This document shows positions 8,631 to 15,532 of a stretch of DNA of 34,640 bases, piece by piece. Numbering within the stretch: position 1 is the stretch's first letter; the number at the start of each line of letters is the position of its first letter. Position numbers and translations under genes: made by a program. The notes under the pieces are model-generated. The model made no database searches. It worked only from the letters and a program-made list of their open reading frames with translations, and had not been told where the DNA came from. The stretch comes from Planctomycetaceae bacterium (GTDB lineage Bacteria; Planctomycetota; Planctomycetia; Pirellulales; Pirellulaceae), in NCBI GenBank assembly GCA_021298315.1, contig JAJTFC010000033.1:1-34640 (forward strand). The letters are read 5' to 3'.

Positions 8631-9743
8631 ATGTGGATATTTGACGCTCATTTGGATTTAGCCCTCAACGGAGTCGACTGGAATCGGGACTTGCGTCAGA
8701 GTGTCGATGACATCCGGGCCCAGGAAACGGCCTTGCAGATGACCGATAAGGGGCGTCGCCACAACACGCTTTCGTTTCCCGAATTGAGAATCGCCCAGGT
8801 TCCAGTTTGCTTGACCACACTTTTAGCAAGACAGGAACAGCCCATCGACCATTCCTTTGGTTGGACCTCGCCGCAGACTTGTTATGCGATGGCTCATGCC
8901 CATTTGGCTTATTATCGTGCGATGGAGCGGGCGGGCTATCTGAAGATGCTCAAGACAAAGAGCGACCTGCGTTCCCACTGGGATCGTTACACGCAAAGCG
9001 AGCAAGCGCTGGAGGCCGTTGGAGTCACTAGCGCGTCGAAATCCAAAATCGAGGATCGAGTGCCGCTGGGTTTTATTTTGACGATGGAGGGAGCCGACCC
9101 GGTGCTCACGCCCGATACGATCTACGAATTCCATGAAGCGGGCTTGCGCGCACTGGGACTGACGCATTACGGAACCAATCGCTACGGGGGAGGGACGCGA
9201 AGTGAGGTAGGATTGTCGCTCGATGCGATCGAACTTCTGAAGCACTGCGAGCAACTTGGGATCACCATCGATGTAACCCATCTATCGGACGTTGCGTTTT
9301 GGCAGGTGATCGAACGATTTGGTGGTAAGATCCATGCGAGCCATCAAAATGCAAGGGCCATCTGTGATTGGCAGCGGCAGTTCAGTGACGATCAGATCAA
9401 AGCGGTTATCGATAGAGGAGGGGTACTCGGTGTCGCCTTGGACATCATCATGATGCAAAACGGTTATGTTCGGGGCTTGTCCAAGAATGAGGCAACGCTT
9501 GAGGTGGCGGTCGATCAGATCTGCCACGTTCGGGATTTAGCCAACGGGTCGGTTGCTCATGTTGGGATCGGAACCGATTTGGACGGTGGGTATGGATACG
9601 AGCAGACGCCGGCAGATTTGAACAAGTATCGCGATGTCCAGAAGCTTGTCTCGATGCTCCTTGCACGGGGCTTTAGCGAGCAGCAGGTGCAATCGGTCTT
9701 CTATGGAAACTGGCTCCGATTCTTTGACGAGGCTCTGCCTTAG
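8631..9743 (+). CDS. Membrane dipeptidase, peptidase family M19
   Basis: A 370-residue zinc dipeptidase (renal dipeptidase family) in the amidohydrolase fold. The metal-binding features are visible: FDAHLDLALNG with His7 and Asp9, the bridging glutamate in LTMEGADPV, later histidines in GLTHYGTN and DVTHLSD, and the C-terminal GIGTDLDGGYG. Family members hydrolyse dipeptides, including some with D-residues. No signal peptide is seen, so it is probably cytoplasmic. The ATG at 8631 has GAAAGG upstream and is preferred over a TTG 24 bp earlier. It is convergent with the metal-binding lipoprotein gene that ends at 9781. Confidence 0.92.
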   Translation: MWIFDAHLDLALNGVDWNRDLRQSVDDIRAQETALQMTDKGRRHNTLSFPELRIAQVPVCLTTLLARQEQPIDHSFGWTSPQTCYAMAHAHLAYYRAMERAGYLKMLKTKSDLRSHWDRYTQSEQALEAVGVTSASKSKIEDRVPLGFILTMEGADPVLTPDTIYEFHEAGLRALGLTHYGTNRYGGGTRSEVGLSLDAIELLKHCEQLGITIDVTHLSDVAFWQVIERFGGKIHASHQNARAICDWQRQFSDDQIKAVIDRGGVLGVALDIIMMQNGYVRGLSKNEATLEVAVDQICHVRDLANGSVAHVGIGTDLDGGYGYEQTPADLNKYRDVQKLVSMLLARGFSEQQVQSVFYGNWLRFFDEALP

Positions 9744-9768
9744 CGGCTCTGCCCGTAGGAGTTCTACC
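9731..9768 (+). repeat. 14-bp imperfect tandem repeat across the dipeptidase stop codon
   Basis: GGCTCTGCC occurs at 9731-9739 and again at 9745-9753, each followed shortly by TAG, with a degenerate third copy (AGTTCTACC) at 9760-9768. The first TAG (9741-9743) ends the dipeptidase gene. Confidence 0.6.
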
Positions 9769-9780
9769 CTTCGAGACTCT

Positions 9781-10752
9781 TTAAGGTTGATGTTGGTTTG
9801 CCGAAAGAGCTTGGGCAACCGCATCGAAATTATGCTTCATCATTCCCATATAAGTATCCGCTCGGGAGCCTGCTGGGCCGAGGGCATCGGAGTAGAGTTC
9901 GGGGCCTACGTTTAACTTGAGCCCTCGGCTTGCCGCACCTTCGATCACCGCATCGATCATCTTGCCGGCGACACTGGACTCTTTGAAGACTGCCGGCACC
10001 GAATTCTTCCCTATCAGATCGATCAGCTCGGGGATCCTTTGCAAACCGGCTTCTGAGGCTGTTGAGATACCTTGGACGCCCTCGACGCGTAGCCCGTAAT
10101 GGCGTCCAAAATACTGGAATGCGTCATGCGATGAGATCAAGATCCTTTGTCGATCAGGGATCCTTTCTATGGCGGCTTTTCCGTACTGATCGAGCTCGGC
10201 AAGTTGATTGGCCAGAATGTCTGCGGCTTTCAAGAAGCGGTCTTGGTATTTGGGCAATCGCTTCGAGAGAGCTTGTTGTATCCTCGGCAGTGTTTTGCTC
10301 CAAAGCGCGATGTTCATCCAAATGTGGGGATCGACTGCATCGGTGCCTGGCTCGCCGATGAGTTCCTTTGGATCCAGTGCGTCGGAGAGTGCCACGTGCA
10401 AGCGATCGGACTTGGCCGGGCTACTGAGCACATCGGCCATCCGTCCCTCGAGCTTCAGGCCGTTGTAAAAGACAATTTCGGAGAGGACGATTGCCACGAC
10501 ATCGTCTCGGATCGGTTTGTACAGATGGGGATCGACTCCGGCGGGGATCAACTGTGTGAGTCGAATCGCATCGCCTCCGATGCTGCGCACCATATCGGCC
10601 ACCATACCGGTGGTTGCAACGACTTGGATCGCATCGGGATTGTCCGATCGAGTTTCTTGCTTGAGATCTCGATTTGGCAAACAACCGGCAAGAGTCACGC
10701 CGCTTGCTCCCAGCGACAAGGCTTTCAAGAATTCTCTGCGATTAGACCGCAT
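9781..10752 (-). CDS. Metal ABC transporter substrate-binding lipoprotein (TroA/ZnuA cluster A-I)
   Basis: A 323-residue binding protein for Mn or Zn. The N-terminus combines a twin-arginine-like NRREFLK with a hydrophobic stretch and the lipobox LAGC (Cys24), suggesting a lipid-anchored exported protein. Four probable metal ligands fit the TroA pattern: His76 in GVDPHLYKP, His143 in DPHIWMN, His209 in SSHDAFQYFGRHYG and Asp289 in LYSDALG. A His in the third place is like TroA and ZnuA, whereas PsaA and MntC have Glu. It follows bshB1 by 30 bp and is the last gene of the secG-to-bshB1 operon. No permease or ATPase gene is nearby. Confidence 0.92.
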   Translation of the reverse strand: MRSNRREFLKALSLGASGVTLAGCLPNRDLKQETRSDNPDAIQVVATTGMVADMVRSIGGDAIRLTQLIPAGVDPHLYKPIRDDVVAIVLSEIVFYNGLKLEGRMADVLSSPAKSDRLHVALSDALDPKELIGEPGTDAVDPHIWMNIALWSKTLPRIQQALSKRLPKYQDRFLKAADILANQLAELDQYGKAAIERIPDRQRILISSHDAFQYFGRHYGLRVEGVQGISTASEAGLQRIPELIDLIGKNSVPAVFKESSVAGKMIDAVIEGAASRGLKLNVGPELYSDALGPAGSRADTYMGMMKHNFDAVAQALSANQHQP

Positions 10753-10782
10753 GGAGTAGAGCCTTGCTCACCGTGCAAAAGG

Positions 10783-11523
10783 TTAAATGAGATTCGCAAG
10801 ATCGTTTAGACCGATGGGTTCTTTCGATGCAAACGGTTCACCGTAGCGAACACCGATCGCCTTACCCCAAGTGGCCGACTGCTCTCGCAATTGCTCGATG
10901 AAGGGAGTTTCGGCGTGCTGCTTGCCTTCGACGAATTGGCTATGGTAAGCCATGATCGAGTCGTGTTTGGCTTGCCATTGCGAACTGATATCCATGATCC
11001 AAGCTGGTTGCGGGATATGCTTCAGATGGATGCAGTAGTAGTAGAAGACACGTTGTGGGTGAAATGGTTTTCCGGGCAAGTCGCATTTGGTTAACTTGCT
11101 CCAGAATCGTGCGGCCTCGACCAACTCGGTCGCCGCGACATGATCCGGATGCGCATCGAGCCAGTAGGGTGCAAAGACCCAGCGGGGGCGAGCAAGCCGA
11201 AAGACTCCGGCGAGTTTGGCTCGATTCTCCAAGCTCGCTTCGAGAAAACGGTTGGGCAATCCCAAGTTGTATCTCCAGGTCACCCCAAGGTGCCTGGAGG
11301 CTTCGAGGGTTTCCGCTGCTCGTTTTTCAATCGAGCCATAAGGAGTAGGTTCACCGTTGGTCAGATCCAAGATCCCGACCTTAGAACCTCTTTGGATCAT
11401 CTTGAGGATCGTTCCACCCATCCCCAATTCCGCATCATCAGGATGGGGAGCGACCACGAGCATATCGAGTGGATCGTCTAACGACGGCAGGCCTGGATAA
11501 TCGTGATGCAACGAAGGAAGCAT
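10783..11523 (-). CDS. bshB1: PIG-L family deacetylase, BshB1 type
   Basis: A 246-residue zinc deacetylase resembling BshB1, which removes acetyl from GlcNAc-malate in bacillithiol synthesis. The zinc motif [17 protein letters not shown] (His27, Asp29, Asp30) and the downstream DAHPDHVAA (His125, Asp127, His128) are intact, and the C-terminal [17 protein letters not shown] is typical of BshB1. Compared with Bacillus BshB1 the chosen form has about 19 extra N-terminal residues. ATG at 11523 is preferred because it avoids overlap with coaB; a TTG at 11550 and an ATG at 11463 are alternatives. bshA and bshC are not in the window, so bacillithiol production is inferred only from family membership. 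Confidence 0.85.
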   Translation of the reverse strand: MLPSLHHDYPGLPSLDDPLDMLVVAPHPDDAELGMGGTILKMIQRGSKVGILDLTNGEPTPYGSIEKRAAETLEASRHLGVTWRYNLGLPNRFLEASLENRAKLAGVFRLARPRWVFAPYWLDAHPDHVAATELVEAARFWSKLTKCDLPGKPFHPQRVFYYYCIHLKHIPQPAWIMDISSQWQAKHDSIMAYHSQFVEGKQHAETPFIEQLREQSATWGKAIGVRYGEPFASKEPIGLNDLANLI

Positions 11524-11534
11524 GGATTGGATAA

Positions 11535-12179
11535 TCAAGTGTTTGCACAAGGGGCGATTAAATGTTTATCGATAAGGCGCAAGATCCCTGCAGCAACCAG
11601 GGGCTTGGGACCGTAGAGTTGATCCAGTACCGTTCCACCCTTGAGGATGACTTCGACGTTATTCTCATCTGAATTCATGGCTTGGGCACTGTTGGATACG
11701 ATCATGTCACAGGCTTTTCGACTGAGTTTGACAATCGCTCGAAAGCGGACGTCTTCGGTTTCCAAGGCGAAGGCAACGACCCATTGTTTGGGCGATTTGT
11801 TGGCCGCCAGGGTAGCGACAATATCAGGGGTTTCCTTCAGGTGGATCGTGATATCGTTTCCGGTCTTTTGGAGTTTGCTAGTTCCAACGGCTTCAGGCAT
11901 GTAATCGCAAGGTGCTGCTGCCCCGATCAATCCATCTGCTGTCGAGAAAGCGATGCGCGTTGCATCGAGCATCTCTTGGGTGGTCGTCACCCAAAGAACC
12001 TTGGCCTCGGAGGGATAATCGAGCGAAACAGGACCTGAGATGACCGTTACTTGATGCCCCAAATCCAAAGCGGCTTGGGCCAGCGAGACCCCCATACGTC
12101 CGCTCGATGCGTTGGTTAGGTAGCGAACAGGATCCAGATATTGTCTGGTAGGTCCTGAAGTGATAACGATATGGGCCAC
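11535..12179 (-). CDS. coaB: Phosphopantothenate--cysteine ligase (separate CoaB)
   Basis: A 214-residue protein equal to the C-terminal half of bacterial CoaBC (Dfp). It joins cysteine to 4'-phosphopantothenate in coenzyme A synthesis. The family signature is clear at the N-terminus (VITSGPTRQYLDPVRYLTN followed by SSGRMG), then AAAPCDYMPE, LKETPDIVATL, WVVAFALET and SNSAQAMNSDENNVEVI near the C-terminus. It starts seven bases after the stop of coaC, so the two CoaBC activities are made as separate, probably translationally coupled, proteins. Most bacteria carry them fused. Confidence 0.93.
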   Translation of the reverse strand: MAHIVITSGPTRQYLDPVRYLTNASSGRMGVSLAQAALDLGHQVTVISGPVSLDYPSEAKVLWVTTTQEMLDATRIAFSTADGLIGAAAPCDYMPEAVGTSKLQKTGNDITIHLKETPDIVATLAANKSPKQWVVAFALETEDVRFRAIVKLSRKACDMIVSNSAQAMNSDENNVEVILKGGTVLDQLYGPKPLVAAGILRLIDKHLIAPCANT

Positions 12180-12186
12180 GAATCGC

Positions 12187-12726
12187 TTACTCCAACCAAG
12201 GCTTGCATGCTTGTAGGATCGCCTCGGGTTGGCTCATCCTGCCAAATCCGATTCGTCGGCATGAGAGCCAACCGGATTCGGGCCCGACCAGATGCACTCC
12301 GTCGCTATGGAGTTGTTTGACGTTCCTCTGCACGGCGGGTTTTTCCCACATCGGGGCGCTCATTGCCGGTGCAAAGACGATGGGACATTCCATATTGAGA
12401 TAGAGGGTCGAAAGAAGATCATCGGCCAACCCCAGCGCGCAAGATGCGATCACCCGAGCCGTCGCAGGAGCCACAATCATGAGATTGCAGTTTTGAGCAA
12501 GTTCGATATGAGGCCCGAGCGGATACTTTGGATCCATCGGATCGATGACCGCTGGAGTTCCCGTAAGGGCCGAGAAGGTGGCTGGGGAGACGAACTTGGT
12601 GGCCGACTGGGTCATGACCACCGAGACAACGTGCCCGGACTGAACCAACTGGCTCACGAGCATCGCGGATTTATAAGCTGCGATGCCTCCGGAAATTCCC
12701 ACGACGATCCGTTTCTTGTGCGTCAT
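12187..12726 (-). CDS. coaC: Phosphopantothenoylcysteine decarboxylase (separate CoaC), flavoprotein
   Basis: A 179-residue flavoprotein of the HFCD fold equal to the N-terminal half of CoaBC. It decarboxylates phosphopantothenoylcysteine to phosphopantetheine. Visible features are GISGGIAAYKS at the N-terminus, the catalytic His73 in GPHIELA, APATARVIA, ADDLLSTLYL and the active-site cysteine region SCRRIGFGRM with Cys156. The conserved PAMN motif, whose Asn is catalytic in E. coli (Asn125) and in eukaryotic homologues, reads PAMS here (Ser123; codon AGC on the minus strand at 12358-12360). Either the substitution is tolerated in this lineage or activity is altered. The gene lies between rpoZ and coaB, the usual place of coaBC. 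Confidence 0.92.
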   Translation of the reverse strand: MTHKKRIVVGISGGIAAYKSAMLVSQLVQSGHVVSVVMTQSATKFVSPATFSALTGTPAVIDPMDPKYPLGPHIELAQNCNLMIVAPATARVIASCALGLADDLLSTLYLNMECPIVFAPAMSAPMWEKPAVQRNVKQLHSDGVHLVGPESGWLSCRRIGFGRMSQPEAILQACKPWLE

Positions 12727-12758
12727 GATGGCTGCCAGAGGTGGCTACCGAAAGACCT

Positions 12759-13022
12759 TTACAGATCGCCGGCATCCAAATCCAACAGGTCTCCTTGCTC
12801 GGTGGTTTCACCGAAGATCTTCAGCTCACCTGTGGTGGTCAGGTAGATCTTGTCTTGCAAAATTTCTTGTATAACGATCTCCATTTTGTCGTCCGAATGC
12901 AGATCGACCAAGGGGCGGCCGCCTCGGTTGAGTTGCACGAGGCGCTTTTGGATCAGGGTCGAGAGTTTGAATCTGCCCCCGACTTTATTGACAATCGCTT
13001 CTTCTTTGAGCTCTTCGAGCAT
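12759..13022 (-). CDS. rpoZ: RNA polymerase omega subunit
   Basis: An 87-residue protein, the usual omega length. The N-terminal half, with [21 protein letters not shown] followed by [12 protein letters not shown], matches the RpoZ core in which a helix contacts the beta-prime subunit. The C-terminal half is divergent. The ATG at 13022 has GAGG eight bases upstream; a GTG two codons earlier is possible. Position supports the call strongly, since gmk - rpoZ - coaBC is a widespread bacterial gene order. It sits 57 bp after gmk and 32 bp before coaC. Confidence 0.9.
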   Translation of the reverse strand: MLEELKEEAIVNKVGGRFKLSTLIQKRLVQLNRGGRPLVDLHSDDKMEIVIQEILQDKIYLTTTGELKIFGETTEQGDLLDLDAGDL

Positions 13023-13079
13023 CAGCACGCCTCGTGTTTGAAAAAAGTTTTGGTAAATCGTTCGAAGATCACAGATCCG

Positions 13080-13688
13080 TCAGGATGCCTGATTCGGCCT
13101 AGTATCGTATTGGCATAACAACCGGCAAACTTGCGACACGGTGTCCTCTAGTATGTCGTTTGTAACACTGTGTCGGTAGTGGTCTTTAAGTCCCATTTCC
13201 TCACGAGCCACCTGCAAGCGTCTCTCGATGGCTTCTTCGGTCTCGGTTCCCCGATCCCTCAATCGCCGCTCGAGCTGCTCCATCGACCCTGGATCGATGA
13301 AGATCGTAATTACTTTCGGGTCGTAGTCCAGGACGGCAAGTGCCCCTTGGACGTCGATCTCCAAGATTATCCATTTTCCTGCGGAAAGACCAGACGAAAC
13401 GGCTTTTTTCAAGGTTCCGTACCAGAACCCACGACCGAAGACCTCTTTGCATTCAAGGAATTCGCCTTGTGAGCGTTTCTGCTGGAATTCCTCCGGGCTT
13501 AGAAACCAATACTGTTTGCCGTGAATCTCCCCGGGCCGGGGAGGTCGAGTCGTGGCCGAGACGCTCAGTTCGAGGGGAAGAGGGCAAGTCTCGATCAATT
13601 TGGCCACGATTGTCGATTTTCCGGAGCCTGACGGCCCCGAGATAATGATCAGCTTTCCCAACTGTTGCTGGTCAGAGCTATTCGACAT
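13080..13688 (-). CDS. gmk: Guanylate kinase
   Basis: A 202-residue enzyme that converts GMP to GDP with ATP. The P-loop ISGPSGSGKST (about 17-26), the GMP-binding segment SVSATTRPPRPGEIHGKQYWF and the later LEIDVQGA and RLRDRGTETEEAIERR are all typical. The ATG at 13688 lies inside the 3' end of yicC, giving an 11-bp overlap. An in-frame extension of 29 residues further upstream lies within yicC and is rejected. The overlap suggests translational coupling to yicC. Confidence 0.96.
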   Translation of the reverse strand: MSNSSDQQQLGKLIIISGPSGSGKSTIVAKLIETCPLPLELSVSATTRPPRPGEIHGKQYWFLSPEEFQQKRSQGEFLECKEVFGRGFWYGTLKKAVSSGLSAGKWIILEIDVQGALAVLDYDPKVITIFIDPGSMEQLERRLRDRGTETEEAIERRLQVAREEMGLKDHYRHSVTNDILEDTVSQVCRLLCQYDTRPNQAS

Positions 13689-14559
13689 TTTGCACCAGTT
13701 CCCGAATTTGCTCGACGGTCGTTTTGATCGCCACGACCAGATGCGAGATGGACGCATCGTTGGCTTTGGCACCAATCGTATTGGTCTCGCGTCCGATCTC
13801 TTGGGTCAAAAAATCCAACCTGCGCCCCTGAGAATCCTTGGCCGCTACCGTTTCGGCGAACTGGTCCAGATGGCTTTTTAGACGGACGATTTCCTCGCGG
13901 ATATCGCTGCGGTCGGAAAACTGAATCACTTCCCTGAGCAGATCGATTTCTCCGACATTCGGAACCAATTCACTCAGAGATGCCCGAACCCTGCTTTCGA
14001 GACGCTTGCGATAATCCGACAGAACATTCGGGGCCCTGAACTCGATTTCATCAACCTTTTGGGCGACGTTGGCAATCGCTTCGAGGAGCTCTTTTGCCAT
14101 TTGATCCCCTTCGATCTTTCTCATCCGATTCAGGTCGTCGAGGGCTTTTTCGAGGGTCGTTAGTACCAGTCCTGCGATTTTTTCAGGATCGGCCCCCTCG
14201 CTTGGCAAGAGCACGCCGGGGAGTTGCAAGACCGATCCGAGCTCGACTGAATACGGAACCTCTCGAGCCAACACACTGCGGACTTGATGGATGTAAGAAC
14301 TAAGCGTTTGGACGCAAACCTTTTGAGCCGATAGGCTTGCAGACCCAGTGACTCGGATCGAGACATGCACCGTGCCGCGACGCACCTTGTCTCTGACGAA
14401 ATTCTCGATCTGCGGTTCGAGGAAACTCAAGCTCTCGTGAAGCTTGTACGTTACTTTGAGGAACCGATTGTTGACCGATCGGATTTCAACATCGATCGCC
14501 AGAGAATCAGAGGATTGTTGGGCTCTTCCATGGCCCGTCATGCTCACAAGGCCAAGCAT
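13678..14559 (-). CDS. yicC: YicC family endoribonuclease
   Basis: A 293-residue protein of the YicC family, for which an endoribonuclease activity has been described in E. coli. The N-terminal MTGHGRAQ and EIRSVNNRFLKV and the C-terminal DFLTQEIGRETNTIGAKAND and IRELVQNVE are the family hallmarks, and length matches the usual 290 residues. ATG at 14559 is used; an internal Met six residues later begins the conserved MTG motif. The gene begins two bases after the stop of secG and overlaps gmk. yicC-gmk adjacency is common in bacteria. Confidence 0.95.
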   Translation of the reverse strand: MLGLVSMTGHGRAQQSSDSLAIDVEIRSVNNRFLKVTYKLHESLSFLEPQIENFVRDKVRRGTVHVSIRVTGSASLSAQKVCVQTLSSYIHQVRSVLAREVPYSVELGSVLQLPGVLLPSEGADPEKIAGLVLTTLEKALDDLNRMRKIEGDQMAKELLEAIANVAQKVDEIEFRAPNVLSDYRKRLESRVRASLSELVPNVGEIDLLREVIQFSDRSDIREEIVRLKSHLDQFAETVAAKDSQGRRLDFLTQEIGRETNTIGAKANDASISHLVVAIKTTVEQIRELVQNVE

Positions 14560-14561
14560 TG

Positions 14562-15083
14562 TTATTTCGGAGTTTCAGCCGGGGCTGGAGTAGCCGATGG
14601 CTCACTCGTGGCAGCAGCGGGCGGTGCAGGCTCGGTGGCAGGAGGAACTTCTGCCGGTGCCGGTGGGGTCTCGGTAGAACCGTTCCCTGGGGTGCCAGGT
14701 TCGGTGCCCGGCGGAATCGACGGCAAGCCAGGAATTCCAGTTTCGTCCGTGAATGGATCCATGGGTCGGTCTGAAGCCCCCATGCCTCCGGTGGAACTTG
14801 ATGACCGAGTGGAAATATCGGCTTCAAAATCCGGCCCTTGCTCCTTGTACCAGAACGCAGCCAAGGCGCAGACGGTGATCCAAAGAAGAACCAAGACAGC
14901 AGTGATCCTGGTGAAAATATCTCCAGCTTTTACACCGAAGGCGCTTTGACCTCCGAGACCACCTAGGGCACCGGTCAGTCCGCCTCCTCTGCCTCGCTGC
15001 AACAGAATGATGGCAACGATCAGGAACGATAGGATGAACAGAAGCGAACCGAAAATATATTGGGATAACACCCCTAGCGGCAT
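14562..15083 (-). CDS. secG: Preprotein translocase subunit SecG with a long Pro/Ala/Glu tail
   Basis: A 173-residue membrane protein. The first 75 residues are typical SecG: TM1 (about 6-28), the cytosolic loop [20 protein letters not shown] with AFGVKAGD, and TM2 (about 55-76, [20 protein letters not shown]). SecG is an accessory subunit of the SecYEG export channel. The remaining 95 or so residues are rich in Ser, Pro, Ala, Thr and Glu and have no counterpart in E. coli SecG; in the usual topology this tail would face outward from the cytoplasm. ATG at 15083 is chosen because the homologous region starts there; no strong ribosome binding site is seen. It appears to head an eight-gene operon. 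Confidence 0.92.
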   Translation of the reverse strand: MPLGVLSQYIFGSLLFILSFLIVAIILLQRGRGGGLTGALGGLGGQSAFGVKAGDIFTRITAVLVLLWITVCALAAFWYKEQGPDFEADISTRSSSSTGGMGASDRPMDPFTDETGIPGLPSIPPGTEPGTPGNGSTETPPAPAEVPPATEPAPPAAATSEPSATPAPAETPK

Positions 15084-15180
15084 GAGCACGGCTAATAAAC
15101 TCCGTCGTCGGATTGAAAATCGGAATGGCTTATTGGAAAGCACCCAGAAGAATGTAGCAGAAGTGCTTTGATTTGTTGAG

Positions 15181-15266
15181 CCCTAGGTGGATTTAGTTTC
15201 TGCTTTTTGGCCTGCCATAGGTTTGCTTTTGAGGAATTGCTTAAGAGTCCACCTAACAGTTTAGGG
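15181..15266. other. Long-loop inverted repeat in the secG upstream region
   Basis: AGGTGGA (15185-15191) is perfectly complementary to TCCACCT (15248-15254). Just outside, CCCT (15181-15184) can pair with AGGG (15263-15266). The 56-base interior has no strong internal stem. The element could act in the secG leader on the minus strand or in an upstream RNA on the plus strand. Confidence 0.35.
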
Positions 15267-15280
15267 TCGTTGACAGCCGT

Positions 15281-15446
15281 CGGGGGTTTGGTAAGTTGCG
15301 AAGCGTTCCATTTTGCGCAAAGCCCCCAACCGATAAACTTTAACAGCTTCTCGCGGTGAGAAGGGGTTTGTCGGGATCGAGGCCAAGGAAAACCAGTGGC
15401 CGGGAAGCAAAGCCCCATGAAAAAGTCTCCCAGGACAAAGGCTTTG
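15281..15446 (+). ncRNA. Candidate structured leader or small RNA (four consecutive stem-loops)
   Basis: Read on the plus strand, four hairpins follow each other. D: GGGGGTTTG (15282-15290) with CAAAGCCCCC (15318-15327), one bulged G. A: CCGATAAAC (15330-15338) with GTTTGTCGG (15366-15374), enclosing CTTCTC/GAGAAG (15347-15352 with 15358-15363). B: GGCCA (15381-15385) with TGGCC (15397-15401). C: CAAAGCC (15408-15414) with GGCTTTG (15440-15446). The right arm of A and the left arm of C can instead pair with each other (GGGGTTTG 15363-15370 with CAAAGCCCC 15408-15416), so two exclusive folds exist. It ends 86 bp before the start codon of the cysteine-rich protein. I do not recognise a known riboswitch class. 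Confidence 0.35.
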
Positions 15447-15532
15447 GAAGTAGCTCAATCCATGAAATTAGGATGTGCATTTTGAAGGCGTTTTGCGTGG
15501 ATTACCCTATTTTTCTCTCAGGAGGATTTCCT

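Larger units (their letters stand above)
15084..15532. other. 449-bp gap between secG and the cysteine-rich protein, rich in inverted repeats
   Basis: No credible coding frame. Several inverted repeats stand out: AAAGCAC/GTGCTTT (15137-15143 with 15163-15169), a long hairpin at 15181-15266, and the dense cluster at 15281-15446 listed separately. The region must carry divergent promoters for the secG operon (minus) and the cysteine-rich protein (plus), but I could not identify clear -35/-10 pairs. Confidence 0.6.

Noticed and set aside
15137..15169. AAAGCAC/GTGCTTT inverted repeat as a terminator
   Set aside because: No T run follows on either strand and it lies in the secG 5' region.
15391..15446. 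Resemblance of GGGAAGCAAAGCC to the core of the GEMM-I cyclic di-GMP riboswitch
   Set aside because: The upstream AAACC-like element is poorly placed, the P2 tetraloop is missing and the second half of the aptamer does not match.
15356..15532. Upstream in-frame extension of the cysteine-rich protein
   Set aside because: It would bury the signal peptide and ignore the AGGAGG site seven bases before ATG 15533.
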